Shown one piece after another: positions 7,656-15,550 of a stretch of DNA of 64,000 nucleotides. The translations under genes and the position numbers were made by a program. Positions within the stretch are counted from its first letter, which is position 1. The number at the start of each line of letters is the position of its first letter. The notes under the pieces were generated by a model. It made no database searches, was not told the origin of the DNA, and saw only the letters and a list, made by a program, of their open reading frames with translations. Origin of the DNA: Hymenobacter metallicola (GTDB lineage: Bacteria; Bacteroidota; Bacteroidia; Cytophagales; Hymenobacteraceae); assembly GCF_004745645.1 (NCBI RefSeq), contig NZ_SRMB01000003.1:682001-746000 (forward strand), in the 5' to 3' direction.

Positions 7656-8420
7656 ATGAACTCCAAAAGCCTTGTCGGGCGCTTGGCTGTAGCCGCGCTT
7701 TTGCTTTCCTCTTCGTTTTCCGGGGCCCAGGCCCAGGTGCGCCGCTCTACCTATTCTACTGCCCCAGCCCGTCCGGTGTACTCTGCCCCGGTGCGCACCT
7801 CGCCCGCCACGCCCGGCGTCCAGTTTGGCCTGCGGGCCGGCGTCAACGTGTCGGATTGGTCGGGTGATGCCGTGCAGAGCGTGATGGACCTGGCCGGCTA
7901 CGCCAACGGGGCCGTGACCAAGGAAATGAAGCCCGGTTTCCACGCTGGCGTCTACGCGACCATTCCGCTCGGTCCCGGCTTTGCCATCGAGCCCGGCGTG
8001 TCCTACTCCGAGAAGGGCGCCCGGCTGGTCGGTACCCTGCCCTGGGAGCAGTTCGACTTCCTCAACGCCCGCGTCACGGCCACCTCGCGCATGTCCTACA
8101 TCGACGTGCCGGTGCTGTTCAAAGGCTACCTGACGCCGGGTTTCTACCTGTTTGCTGGTCCGCAGGCCTCGTTTTTGGTTAGCAACAAAGTGCGCGTAGA
8201 AGCCGGGGCCCTGGGCTTCAATGCCTTCTCCACCGACTTTGACGTGAAAAACCAGTTCCGCTCGGTCGACTTTGGGGCCGTCGGCGGCCTGGGCTACCAG
8301 TTCGACAACGGCCTGGGTCTGAGTGCCGGCTACGACTTTGGCCTCTCGTCCCTGGACAAGAACAACCGTTTCGATGCCCAGAACCGGGTAATTAAAGCCT
8401 CGGTGAATTATTCGTTCTAA
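7656..8420 (+). CDS. outer-membrane beta-barrel protein (PorT-like family)
   Basis: 254 aa with a signal peptide (MNSKSLVGRLAVAALLLSSS, cleavage near AQA-Q, residue 27). After a Ser/Thr/Pro-rich linker the chain has alternating beta-barrel strands from about 53 (VQFGLRAGVNVSDW) to the last residues (IKASVNYSF), with an aromatic C-terminus as usual for barrels. Length and pattern match the small eight-stranded barrels annotated as OMP_b-brl_2 or porin-family in Bacteroidota. Ligand and role are unknown. It is a single gene followed by a terminator at 8553-8592. Confidence 0.88.
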   Translation: MNSKSLVGRLAVAALLLSSSFSGAQAQVRRSTYSTAPARPVYSAPVRTSPATPGVQFGLRAGVNVSDWSGDAVQSVMDLAGYANGAVTKEMKPGFHAGVYATIPLGPGFAIEPGVSYSEKGARLVGTLPWEQFDFLNARVTATSRMSYIDVPVLFKGYLTPGFYLFAGPQASFLVSNKVRVEAGALGFNAFSTDFDVKNQFRSVDFGAVGGLGYQFDNGLGLSAGYDFGLSSLDKNNRFDAQNRVIKASVNYSF

Positions 8421-8465
8421 GAATGCTCCCACTTCGGCAGTCAGCCTTCAGCTGGCGTCCGCAGA

Positions 8466-8536
8466 GCGAAAGACCTTATCCCGTCGCGCAGCTTGTTCTG
8501 GCGTGATAAGATCCTTCGCAAACTCAGGATGACAGA
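8466..8536. repeat. intergenic inverted repeat R1
   Basis: Imperfect inverted repeat with arms about 8466-8480 and 8505-8519 (13 of 15 pair), followed by ctcaggatgacaga. The centre, read on the minus strand (cttatcacgccagaacaag), matches the centres of repeats at 28.4 kb and 32.5 kb. It is one copy of a dispersed intergenic family. Confidence 0.7.
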
Positions 8537-8552
8537 ATAAACAACAGTATCA

Positions 8553-8592
8553 GCCGGCCTCGTTGCTTTTGCAGCGGGGCCGGCGTCTTTTT
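8553..8592 (+). terminator. intrinsic terminator after the barrel gene
   Basis: Fourteen-base stem with two G-U pairs (8553-8566 with 8571-8584), TTTT loop and a T-run after it. Confidence 0.75.
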
Positions 8593-8663
8593 AGGCCTGA
8601 GTTCGGGTTGTTGCGTACTTTTACCGCTACCACGAAACGGATTCGTCACTTCATTCCCGCTAC

Positions 8664-10067
8664 ATGCAATTCCGCACCGAGAAAGACACCATGGGCACCG
8701 TGCAGGTGCCGGCCGACGCCTACTGGGGCGCCCAGACCCAGCGCTCTATCGAGAACTTCCAGATTGCGCAGGATATCAACCGCATGCCTAAGGAAATCAT
8801 CCGGGCGTTTGCCATCCTGAAGAAGGCCGCGGCCCTCACCAACCGCGACGCCGGCGTATTGCCCGCCGAAAAAGCCGAGCTGATTGGGAAAGTGTGTGAC
8901 GAAATCCTGGCCGGGCAGCTGGCCGATGCTTTCCCGCTGGTGGTGTGGCAAACCGGCTCGGGCACCCAGTCCAACATGAACATGAACGAGGTGATTGCCT
9001 ACCGCGGCCACGTGCTGCAGGGCGGCAGCCTCGCCGACGAGAAGAAGGTGCTGGCCCCGAACGACGACGTGAACAAGTCGCAGTCGAGCAACGACACCTT
9101 TCCCACGGCCATGCACATTGCCGCCTACCAGACCCTGGTGGAGGTAACCATTCCGGGCATCACCAAGCTGCGCGACACGCTCAAGCGCAAGAGCGAGGAG
9201 TTCATGCACATCGTCAAGATTGGCCGGACCCACCTCATGGACGCCACCCCGCTGACCGTGGGCCAGGAGTTTTCGGGCTATGCTTCCCAGCTCGACCACG
9301 GCCTGCGCGCTATCAACAACACCCTGGCTCACCTCTCGGAGCTGGCCCTGGGCGGCACGGCCGTCGGCACGGGCATCAACACCCCGCCCGGCTACTCCGA
9401 GGCCGTAGCCAAGCACATTGCCGACCTGACCGGCCTGCCCTTCATCACGGCCGAAAACAAGTTTGAGGCTCTGGCTGCCCACGATGCCATTGTGGAAGCC
9501 CACGGTGCGCTGAAAACGGTAGCGGCTTCGCTGATGAAGATTGCCAACGACGTGCGCCTGCTGGCTTCGGGCCCCCGCGCGGGCATCGGCGAGCTGTTTA
9601 TTCCCGACAACGAGCCCGGCTCCAGCATCATGCCCGGCAAGGTAAACCCCACCCAGAGCGAGGCTATGACCATGGTAGCGGCCCAGGTGATGGGCAACGA
9701 CGTGGCCATCAACATCGGCGGCATGAACGGCCACTTCGAGCTGAACGTGTTCAAGCCCGTCATGATTTACAACTTCCTGCACTCGGCCCGCCTGATTGGC
9801 GACGTATGCGTGTCGTTCAACGACCGGTGCGCCGAGGGCATCCGCCCGCTGGAGGAGAACATCAAAAAGCACGTCGATTCGTCGTTGATGCTGGTCACGG
9901 CCCTGAACCCCCACATCGGGTACTACAAAGCCGCCGAAATTGCCCAGACGGCCCACAAAAACGGCTCGACGCTGAAGGAAACGGCCCTGCAGCTGGGCTA
10001 CCTCACCGAGGAGCAGTTCAACGAGTGGCTCAAGCCCGAGGACATGGTGGGCGAGATTAAGAAATAA
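8664..10067 (+). CDS. fumC: fumarate hydratase, class II
   Basis: 467 aa, the usual length for class II fumarases. It interconverts fumarate and malate in the TCA cycle, in the cytoplasm and without an iron-sulphur cluster. Visible landmarks are the N-terminal RTEKDTMGTVQVPADAYWGA, the substrate-binding TGSGTQSNMNMNEV, KSQSSNDTFPTAMH, the helix GRTHLMDATPLTVGQEFSGY and the superfamily signature GSSIMPGKVNPTQSE near 315-330. The first Met of the frame fits the family start. It is flanked by repeats R1 and R2 and appears monocistronic. The related aspartase at the right end of the window belongs to the same superfamily and shares the signature but has aspartase-type flanking sequence. Confidence 0.97.
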   Translation: MQFRTEKDTMGTVQVPADAYWGAQTQRSIENFQIAQDINRMPKEIIRAFAILKKAAALTNRDAGVLPAEKAELIGKVCDEILAGQLADAFPLVVWQTGSGTQSNMNMNEVIAYRGHVLQGGSLADEKKVLAPNDDVNKSQSSNDTFPTAMHIAAYQTLVEVTIPGITKLRDTLKRKSEEFMHIVKIGRTHLMDATPLTVGQEFSGYASQLDHGLRAINNTLAHLSELALGGTAVGTGINTPPGYSEAVAKHIADLTGLPFITAENKFEALAAHDAIVEAHGALKTVAASLMKIANDVRLLASGPRAGIGELFIPDNEPGSSIMPGKVNPTQSEAMTMVAAQVMGNDVAINIGGMNGHFELNVFKPVMIYNFLHSARLIGDVCVSFNDRCAEGIRPLEENIKKHVDSSLMLVTALNPHIGYYKAAEIAQTAHKNGSTLKETALQLGYLTEEQFNEWLKPEDMVGEIKK

Positions 10068-10079
10068 TAGACCAACAGG

Positions 10080-10174
10080 AACGTCATGCTGAGCTTGCCG
10101 AAGCATCTCTACCGCAGTAGTAAAATTGATTTACTGTGGCGGTAGAGATGCTTCGGCAAGCTCAGCATGACGTT
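10080..10174. repeat. perfect 36-bp palindrome R2
   Basis: Arms 10080-10115 and 10139-10174 are exact reverse complements, with a 23-base centre that can itself pair (agtaaa with tttact). The outer part (gtcatgctgag) resembles the gtcatcctgag ends of R3 and R4. It lies between fumC and the acetyltransferase gene and may act as terminator or cruciform. The plus-strand frame that begins inside it is not a true start of the next gene. Confidence 0.8.
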
Positions 10175-10219
10175 CTGATTTTACGGCTAAAGCCCACCCA
10201 AGAGCCTATTCCCACCCTC

Positions 10220-10816
10220 ATGGACTGTTCCCGCTGTATCACGCTCGAAAACGCCCGCGTCCGGCTGCGGCCGTTGGAGTGCTCGGATTTTGAAGACCTG
10301 AAGGCTGTCATCTTCGACGACGACATCTGGCGCTTCACCACTACGCCCAACCCCGGCGACGCCGTGGGCCTGGCCGCCTACCTGACCCAGGCCGTGCAGG
10401 ACCGGGAAAATCACCGCCGCTACCCCTTCGCCATCATCGACCGGCAGACGGGGCGAGTGGTAGGCAGCACCAGCTACGGCAGCTTTGCCTTACCGGAAAA
10501 GCGCCTGGAAATCGGCTGGACGTGGATTGGGCGGGACTACCAGCGTACTGGCCTGAACCGAGCGGCCAAGCACCTGCTGCTTAAGTATGCCTTCGGGGAA
10601 CTGGGCTGCGAGCGGGTGGAACTCAAAACCGACGCCCGCAACTGGAAGTCGCGGGAGGCCATGCGCCGCATGGGGGCCACGGAGGAAGGCGTCTTGCGCA
10701 GCCACATGTTTACCCAGGGCGGGCTGCGCCGCGACTCCGTGTATTTCAGCATTCTGAAACCCGAGTGGGACCAGCTGCGCCTCACCGTGTTTCGTGAATT
10801 CGACGCCCGTGGCTGA
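10220..10816 (+). CDS. GNAT family N-acetyltransferase (RimJ/RimL-like)
   Basis: 198 aa from ATG 10220. An upstream in-frame start at 10136 falls in palindrome R2 and adds 28 residues outside the family fold, so it is rejected. The domain begins ITLENARVRLRPLECSDFED, has the beta-strand VVGSTSYGSF and the acetyl-CoA loop DYQRTGLNRAAKHLL, and ends with SVYFSILKPEW. Members transfer acetyl from acetyl-CoA to amino groups of protein N-termini or small molecules; the substrate is not evident here. Its 3' end overlaps the dgkA-like gene, so the two are probably co-transcribed. Confidence 0.9.
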   Translation: MDCSRCITLENARVRLRPLECSDFEDLKAVIFDDDIWRFTTTPNPGDAVGLAAYLTQAVQDRENHRRYPFAIIDRQTGRVVGSTSYGSFALPEKRLEIGWTWIGRDYQRTGLNRAAKHLLLKYAFGELGCERVELKTDARNWKSREAMRRMGATEEGVLRSHMFTQGGLRRDSVYFSILKPEWDQLRLTVFREFDARG

Positions 10817-11189
10817 GCCTACCGACAGCCTGCTGCGGCGCCGCATTGCCAGCTTTGGGCACGCTTTTCGGGGGGTGGCTGCGGCCCTGCGCTCCGAAGT
10901 GCACATGCAGTTTCACGCCGTGGCTACGGCCGTGGTCATCGGGCTGGGTTTCTACTTCGGCATTTCCCGGCTCGAATGGGCGCTGGTGTCCCTGGCCATC
11001 GGGACGGTCTGGACGGCTGAGCTGCTGAACACAGCTATTGAGGTCGTCGTCAACCTGGTGTCGCCGGGGTACCATCCGCTGGCGGGCAAAGCCAAAGATA
11101 TTGCCTCGGGTGCCGTGCTGATGGCCGGTTTTGGGGCGCTGGGCGTGGGGCTGCTCATATTCGGGCCCCGGGTATGGGCCTTGCTCTAA
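10809..11189 (+). CDS. dgkA: diacylglycerol/undecaprenol kinase family protein
   Basis: 126 aa from GTG 10809, giving an 8-base overlap (GTGGCTGA) with the previous gene; an alternative GTG at 10794 would add five residues. The small integral-membrane kinase fold is clear: RRRIASFGHAFRGVAAALRS, three hydrophobic segments, and the family signature with ELLNTAIEVVVNLV and HPLAGKAKDIASGAVL. Such enzymes phosphorylate diacylglycerol or undecaprenol using ATP at the inner membrane, recycling lipid carriers. The Gram-positive-like signature suggests undecaprenol, but this is not decided by sequence alone. Confidence 0.93.
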   Translation: MAEPTDSLLRRRIASFGHAFRGVAAALRSEVHMQFHAVATAVVIGLGFYFGISRLEWALVSLAIGTVWTAELLNTAIEVVVNLVSPGYHPLAGKAKDIASGAVLMAGFGALGVGLLIFGPRVWALL

Positions 11190-11198
11190 AAGCAAATC

Positions 11199-11206
11199 TA
11201 CCTTTG
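11199..11206 (+). promoter_or_regulatory. TAnnTTTG -7 box
   Basis: tacctttg just after dgkA matches the Bacteroidota -7 consensus. No large gene follows for 660 bases, and the -33 TTG match nearby is at a poor distance. Confidence 0.35.
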
Positions 11207-11435
11207 CAGACTGCTGACGCCTACACGCCTGGGGGCTGTTGGGGCTAAGAATAGGAGGACACTAGCCGGGCTGCGTTGAAGCTGAGGAAAAAAGCGCAGG
11301 GAAAGCCTTTATATAGGATAAAGTTTATATTTGGGCTTCTGGCCCGGAGTGAGTGGGTTGTCAGCTCTCATTGGTAAGGCAGCATGCGCTGTACCGCGCC
11401 CGACTTTGAGTTTGACAGTTGGGTAAACACGGTAT

Positions 11436-11576
11436 ATGAACAAGCTCTTCCTGCTGGTTTTCTTGCCTACGGGCCACGCCCCGCTGGGCCTAGCCGTGAG
11501 TGGTGCCTTGGGCTACGTTGTTAGTGAAACCGGCAACCTACTGCTGTTGGCCGTGCCGATATCTGCCGTCCGCTAA
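11436..11576 (+). CDS. possible 46-residue hydrophobic small protein
   Basis: ATG to TAA, beginning MNKLFLLVFLPTGHAPLGLA and ending LLLLAVPISAVR. Two hydrophobic stretches could span the membrane. It lies downstream of the -7 box at 11199, but spacing is long and no family is recognised. It may be chance. Confidence 0.25.
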   Translation: MNKLFLLVFLPTGHAPLGLAVSGALGYVVSETGNLLLLAVPISAVR

Positions 11577-11869
11577 TCGTTTTTGCTGCTGATAGTGAGT
11601 AGTGGTATGGCTACTACTGGGCTTGCCAGTAGTACAAGAGTCAAGCGGCAGTCTGCCAGGGCGGGCTTGGGGTCAATACGAGGACAGAAGTGCTGACTAG
11701 CCGCGCCGGCCGTAGCTCCGGTTTACCTAGCTCAGCGCCTGCTCCTGAGCTTGTAAGAGCTGCATTGGCCTTAAACAATGGGCCGCCAACTGCGTAACCC
11801 AAGTTTATCTGCATCTTTGCCGCCTCATTGCAACCAGCAGGAGCGGAGTATTGCTAACTGCTCAATCGT

Positions 11870-12337
11870 ATGCGTCTTTCTGTGCTTCTGGCCACTTCCC
11901 TGGCCGCTTCGCTAATTTCCCTAGCCTGCACCCGCGGCGTGTCGGTGAATACCCCCACCGATCCGCCGGTCAGTGGTAGCGTGAACGGCAACGATACGCC
12001 CAACCCGACCAGTGCCAACACTACAGACTTGCGCCCGACCCAAACGACGGCCTTCGATACCACCTCGCGCCCGCGCTGGCTCGAAGACCGAATTCAGCGC
12101 CACTTGGCCGAGCCCAAGCAGAACCCCATTGTTCAGATTTCGCGCTACACCTACAAAGGCCAGGTGGTGTACTACGAAACCTTGGGCTGCTGCGACCAGT
12201 TCTCCAACCTGTATAACACCAAAGGAAACCTGATTTGCCATCCTGAAGGAGGCCTTACCGGGCGTGGCGACGGGCAGTGCCCCGACTTTGAAAAAAACAG
12301 AACCGGCGAACGGCTGGTTTGGCGAGACCCGAGGTAG
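11870..12337 (+). CDS. lipoprotein with conserved CCDQF / GDGxCPDF motifs (DUF6970-like)
   Basis: 155 aa. The signal ends in SLAC, with Cys20 as likely lipidation site. A Thr/Pro/Asn-rich linker (residues 22-65) leads to a compact domain with IQRHLAEPKQNPIVQISRY, YYETLGCCDQFSNLY and CHPEGGLTGRGDGQCPDF. The double Cys plus two later Cys, together with Asp-rich loops, suggest a disulphide or metal-stabilised fold. It resembles a small periplasmic family of Bacteroidota that I would call DUF6970-like from memory. Single gene; function unknown. Confidence 0.85.
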   Translation: MRLSVLLATSLAASLISLACTRGVSVNTPTDPPVSGSVNGNDTPNPTSANTTDLRPTQTTAFDTTSRPRWLEDRIQRHLAEPKQNPIVQISRYTYKGQVVYYETLGCCDQFSNLYNTKGNLICHPEGGLTGRGDGQCPDFEKNRTGERLVWRDPR

Positions 12338-12396
12338 ACCGGCTTTGTCTGCCCTAGTCCCGCTTTCTTTCGCCTTTGCATTCACTTTTTACTACT

Positions 12397-12894
12397 ATGA
12401 TTAACACCAACGAAAAGCTGGGGGCCTACAACGTGTGGGCTAACGAAACCCTGCTGCGCCACCTCGACGGCCTAGTAGCTGCGGGTCAGGAAATTCCGGC
12501 CGTGTGCCTGCGCTTGTTCAGCCACGTTCTCAATGCCCAGGCCATCTGGATTGCTCGCCTGTCGGACACCAAGAGCCCGGTGAAAGTGTGGCAGGAGCAC
12601 GACTTGGCCGGCTTGCACCAATTGCACGAGCAAACTTCCGAGCACCTGCACCACCTCATCCGCAGCGCCGATGACGCTGAGCTGAACCGTATGATTTCCT
12701 ACACCAACTCGGTGGGAGATGCCTACACCAGCCAGGTATCGGATATCTTCACCCACGTGCCTGTGCATGCCAACTACCACCGCGCCCAGGTAGCCACTCG
12801 CCTGCGGGAAAATGGCCTGGAGCCCATCAATACCGACTTCATTACCTACTGCCGGGAACTCTCGGCGTCCGGCAAGGAGCAGGTAAGCTTATAA
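12397..12894 (+). CDS. DinB-like four-helix protein
   Basis: 165 aa from ATG 12397; an earlier in-frame Met at 12376 lies in a T-rich leader. The DinB/YfiT four-helix-bundle pattern is visible: YNVWANETLLRHL at the start, the first metal-ligand His in LFSHVLNAQAIWIARL, and the pair in HVPVHANYHRAQV. These three histidines bind a metal in the family, whose members act as thiol-dependent transferases or stress proteins. The exact reaction is not known here. It is followed by a terminator at 12915-12946. Confidence 0.9.
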   Translation: MINTNEKLGAYNVWANETLLRHLDGLVAAGQEIPAVCLRLFSHVLNAQAIWIARLSDTKSPVKVWQEHDLAGLHQLHEQTSEHLHHLIRSADDAELNRMISYTNSVGDAYTSQVSDIFTHVPVHANYHRAQVATRLRENGLEPINTDFITYCRELSASGKEQVSL

Positions 12895-12914
12895 AGCCCC
12901 GCCCCGGCTGGCTC

Positions 12915-12946
12915 AGCCCTTTGGTTTCTGAACCGAAGGGCTTTTT
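12915..12946 (+). terminator. intrinsic terminator after the DinB-like gene
   Basis: Twelve-base stem with one G-U pair (12915-12926 with 12931-12942), TCTG loop and a T-run. Confidence 0.8.
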
Positions 12947-12983
12947 GCTGGTTATAGAGCATTCTTCGTCTTCTCTTTCGAAT

Positions 12984-13592
12984 ATGGCTACTCCAGTTCT
13001 GAGTGCTGAGCGCCTTGCCGCCAGCTATTCCTATGCCGCTTACCGTCAGCTGATTGATGTGCTGCAGGCGGATGGTAAAACCACCGGCCCTCAGCAGTCG
13101 GAACTGCTCACCAACTACACCCGCCTGAATGTGCAGCGGATGAGCCGCCTCGACAAAACCGTGCACTTGCTGCCCGAGCTAAGCGAGGCCTTGGCCGCTC
13201 TGACCAAACCCTACATCTGGCTCATCATTACGGAAGGCTGGTGCGGCGACGCTGCGCAGATTGTGCCCGTTCTGGAAGCCACGGCCCAGGCCTCCGCCGG
13301 AAAAATAACTACGCACTACCTGCTGCGGGATGAAAACCTGGACCTGATGGATCAGTACCTGACCAACGGCGGCCGCTCCATTCCGAAGCTGGTGGTGCTC
13401 GATGCGGCAACCCTGACGGAAGTGGGGCAGTGGGGACCCCGGCCCCATACGGCTCAGCAGATGTTTCTGGAGTTGAAAAGCCAAAACCTGCCGTTTGAGG
13501 AATTTAGCACCCAGCTGCACGGGTGGTATGCCAAAGATAAAACCCAAAGCACCCAAGCGGAGCTACTAACACTGCTCCGAAGCCTGCAGTAA
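12984..13592 (+). CDS. thioredoxin-fold protein with WCGDAAQ motif
   Basis: 202 aa from ATG 12984; the frame continues up to 12921, but that part passes through a terminator hairpin. The central domain has a strand (YIWLIITEGWCGDAAQIVPV) where the thioredoxin CxxC position reads Cys-Gly-Asp-Ala, so only one active-site Cys remains, and the cis-Pro region in SIPKLVVLDAATL. The helical N-terminus (YAAYRQLIDVL) is common in this Bacteroidota subgroup. A single-Cys thioredoxin fold cannot do classic dithiol exchange on its own; the role is unknown. Probably its own transcript, closed by the terminator at 13609. Confidence 0.85.
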   Translation: MATPVLSAERLAASYSYAAYRQLIDVLQADGKTTGPQQSELLTNYTRLNVQRMSRLDKTVHLLPELSEALAALTKPYIWLIITEGWCGDAAQIVPVLEATAQASAGKITTHYLLRDENLDLMDQYLTNGGRSIPKLVVLDAATLTEVGQWGPRPHTAQQMFLELKSQNLPFEEFSTQLHGWYAKDKTQSTQAELLTLLRSLQ

Positions 13593-13608
13593 GTAGGTCC
13601 TGCTGCAT

Positions 13609-13644
13609 AAAAAAGCCCTGTCCATTGCGGAACAGGGCTTTTTT
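13609..13644. terminator. bidirectional terminator
   Basis: Stem aaaaaagccctgt with acagggctttttt around a 10-base loop; A-run before and T-run after. It serves the plus-strand thioredoxin-fold gene and the minus-strand DUF4382 gene that meet here. Confidence 0.85.
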
Positions 13645-13700
13645 TACGCGGTGTGCTCTGTAGAAAGGTCCGCAGAGCAACGTTGAACTACAGCACTGGC

Positions 13701-14303
13701 TTAGCGCTGCTCCGACTGATTGCTGAGGGACGCCCGCAGCTCCGATTCGCTGCCGTTGCTGCCCTGCACGATATTGCCGTCTAGTACAGGCTTCAGGTTG
13801 TAGCGGCCGTTACCCCGGGCTACTACCTGCTTGTTGGGGTTGATAATAGCCAGAACGGCATATTTTACCCCAGCCGTTACCGTGGCATTTACTTTCAGTT
13901 TCAACCCCGACGTTTGGCCGCTGGGAGTTTCCAGGGGTACAGTGGTGCCATTGGCCAGGCGGATCGTGCTGTTTTCACCCAGAATGAGGCGTAGCTGCTT
14001 GATTGTGCCGCCTTCAAAGGCTGCGCTGGTAAACAAAGGTGAAGCAGAGCTGGTCGTGGTCAGCAGGTTGCGCAGCCCGGGCTGCACCCCAGGCAACGTG
14101 CTCCAGCTGCTGGTGTTTTCGTCCGTGTCCTGGCTTACTTCTACGGCCACCAAATCGATGTTTACCGCTTGGTAGGCATTAGGATCTTGCTTAGCCGCAG
14201 TAGTGGAGGCCTGTGGCTGAACGGCCGCGTCCTGCATAGCATCCTCGCAGCCGGTTAATAAAACGGCTGCGAGCAGCCCAGTGCAGAGTAGGTGAGTTTT
14301 CAT
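13701..14303 (-). CDS. DUF4382 lipoprotein
   Basis: 200 aa. Lipobox LLTGC with Cys19. The mature part carries the DUF4382 pattern: VNIDLVAVEVSQ, then IKQLRLILGENSTI, then LETPSGQTSGLKLKV and YNLKPVLDG. DUF4382 proteins are exported beta-sandwich lipoproteins of unknown function. A second DUF4382 lipoprotein follows upstream on the same strand at 14592-15434, but a terminator lies between them, so they appear to be separate transcripts. The C-terminal 20 residues are Ser/Asn/Gln-rich. Confidence 0.9.
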   Translation of the reverse strand: MKTHLLCTGLLAAVLLTGCEDAMQDAAVQPQASTTAAKQDPNAYQAVNIDLVAVEVSQDTDENTSSWSTLPGVQPGLRNLLTTTSSASPLFTSAAFEGGTIKQLRLILGENSTIRLANGTTVPLETPSGQTSGLKLKVNATVTAGVKYAVLAIINPNKQVVARGNGRYNLKPVLDGNIVQGSNGSESELRASLSNQSEQR

Positions 14304-14591
14304 ACAAACGGTGGCGGAATGAAGTAGGTAAAAGTTTAGCGGTTCAAACCTAGAAAATTACCAGCGGATTATCCGTATAGTGACACGGAAATATTTTTGT
14401 ATTGTACTGTTTCTTAATGATATAACAATAGCCTGTTCCCCTTGATAGAAATTCCCTTTTTGGGAAAGGGTACCTTTGCTATGGCTTGCAGAGAGGCAAA
14501 GGCCGAATGCCGCCCCGATTCCGGCCAACATGTATAAAGCAAAAGCCCCGACGGTCGACCGTCGGGGCTTTTTGTTAGATGAACAGGCAGC
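14304..14591. other. AT-rich promoter region of the first DUF4382 gene
   Basis: Noticeably AT-rich between 14340 and 14480 compared with its surroundings, as expected for a promoter region of the minus-strand gene. It contains the terminator at 14541-14574. No gene seen. Confidence 0.5.
14541..14574 (-). terminator. perfect palindromic terminator after the second DUF4382 gene
   Basis: aaaagccccgacggtc followed by its exact reverse complement, with the centre at tcga, flanked by A and T runs. It is downstream of the minus-strand gene ending at 14592. Confidence 0.8.
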
Positions 14592-15434
14592 TTAATTAAG
14601 CTTGACCTGTCCTAGATTGGTGGCTTGGTTGTTTACCACGATAACTCCGGTTTGGGTAACAGCGCGGTAAGCGGGCTGGTTGGCCGGGGCGGTAGCGGTA
14701 GGGTAAAACTCGACCCGGTAAGTACCCGAGGGCAGAGCCAAAAAGCGGAAAGCCCCGGTTGCATCAGCGGCGGTGCTGAAGGTATCAGCAGGGGTGAGCG
14801 ACGAGCGGATAGCCAGCACTTGGGGCAAGGCCGCCGCGGGCGTAATCTGCCCGTAAATGCTACCGGCTACCTCCTGGGCCAGTAGCCGCACCACGGGCTT
14901 CAGCAGGTAGCGCTCCTTCTTATCGTTGCCGGGCTTCCAGTTGCCCCGCTCCACAATGGATTTAGCCACGTCAAAGTCGAGTAGCAGCTGGAACGACTCC
15001 CCCTGGCGGAGCGTAACTTTGTCGAGCTTCAGTTTCACGCCCGAGGTCTGGCCGCTGGGCGTTTTGAGGGTGTATACTTCCCCGTTGGTAGTCGTCACCG
15101 TATTGTTGGGGCCCAAAATCAGCCGGATTTCCTTAAGGTCGCCGGGGGCAAAGTCAGTGCTGACCAGCAACGCCGAGCGGCCATTTACATACTCCAGCAC
15201 ATTGATGGCCTGCGGGGTGAACGGCAACACTTCCCAGCCGGCCGGGTCACTTTCGTCGCGCAGGTGAACTTCAATTTTCTGCACGTCCAGATTAACACGG
15301 CTAAAGTCGCCAGGGGCATCAGTGAGCCGCACTTCCAGTTTCGCCGAGTTTTGCGCAGAGTCGTTGTCTTTCGAGCAGCCGGTCAGGGCCAGGCCAGCCA
15401 ACACGGCCAGAGAGAGGAGTGGTTGGAATTTCAT
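14592..15434 (-). CDS. DUF4382 lipoprotein with C-terminal beta-sandwich
   Basis: 280 aa from ATG 15432-15434; the frame extends 17 codons up, but this Met starts the lipoprotein signal (MKFQPLLSLAVLAGLALTGC, Cys20). Residues about 30-180 are DUF4382 (KLEVRLTDAPGDFSRVNLDV, then KEIRLILGPNNTV and LKTPSGQTSGVKLKL). Residues about 190-280 form a prealbumin- or carboxypeptidase-regulatory-like domain (DATGAFRFLALPSGTYRVEF). The combination is frequent in Bacteroidota surface lipoproteins. Related to the shorter neighbour at 13701-14303, probably by old duplication. Function unknown. Confidence 0.9.
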   Translation of the reverse strand: MKFQPLLSLAVLAGLALTGCSKDNDSAQNSAKLEVRLTDAPGDFSRVNLDVQKIEVHLRDESDPAGWEVLPFTPQAINVLEYVNGRSALLVSTDFAPGDLKEIRLILGPNNTVTTTNGEVYTLKTPSGQTSGVKLKLDKVTLRQGESFQLLLDFDVAKSIVERGNWKPGNDKKERYLLKPVVRLLAQEVAGSIYGQITPAAALPQVLAIRSSLTPADTFSTAADATGAFRFLALPSGTYRVEFYPTATAPANQPAYRAVTQTGVIVVNNQATNLGQVKLN

Positions 15435-15550
15435 GCGGGAAAAAGAGAGTGTGGAAAAAAGAGCGGTGGTGGGTCGTTTGTACAACTACCCTGGTTCTTC
15501 GTTTCAGACAATAATCAGTCCAATAGACTACCGCTCTCCTTCTCAAACTC

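Larger units (their letters stand above)
11190..11869. other. long intergenic region with a -7-like box and hairpin
   Basis: 680 bases between dgkA and a lipoprotein gene. It contains a good TAnnTTTG box at 11199-11206, a 46-codon frame at 11436-11576, and a perfect 9-bp hairpin at 11612-11634 (tactactgg, loop gcttg, ccagtagta). No known RNA family is recognised. A small RNA or small protein is possible; so is decayed sequence. Confidence 0.45.

Noticed and set aside
7497..8432. 311-codon minus-strand frame opposite the barrel gene
   Set aside because: Shadow; the plus strand has a signal peptide and barrel pattern.
8646..10106. 486-codon minus-strand frame opposite fumC
   Set aside because: It is the reverse-strand shadow of a certain enzyme gene; His/Gly/Val-rich translation with no family pattern. 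GC-rich codon bias keeps this frame open.
10136..10219. N-terminal extension of the acetyltransferase
   Set aside because: Lies in palindrome R2 and gives residues without family similarity.
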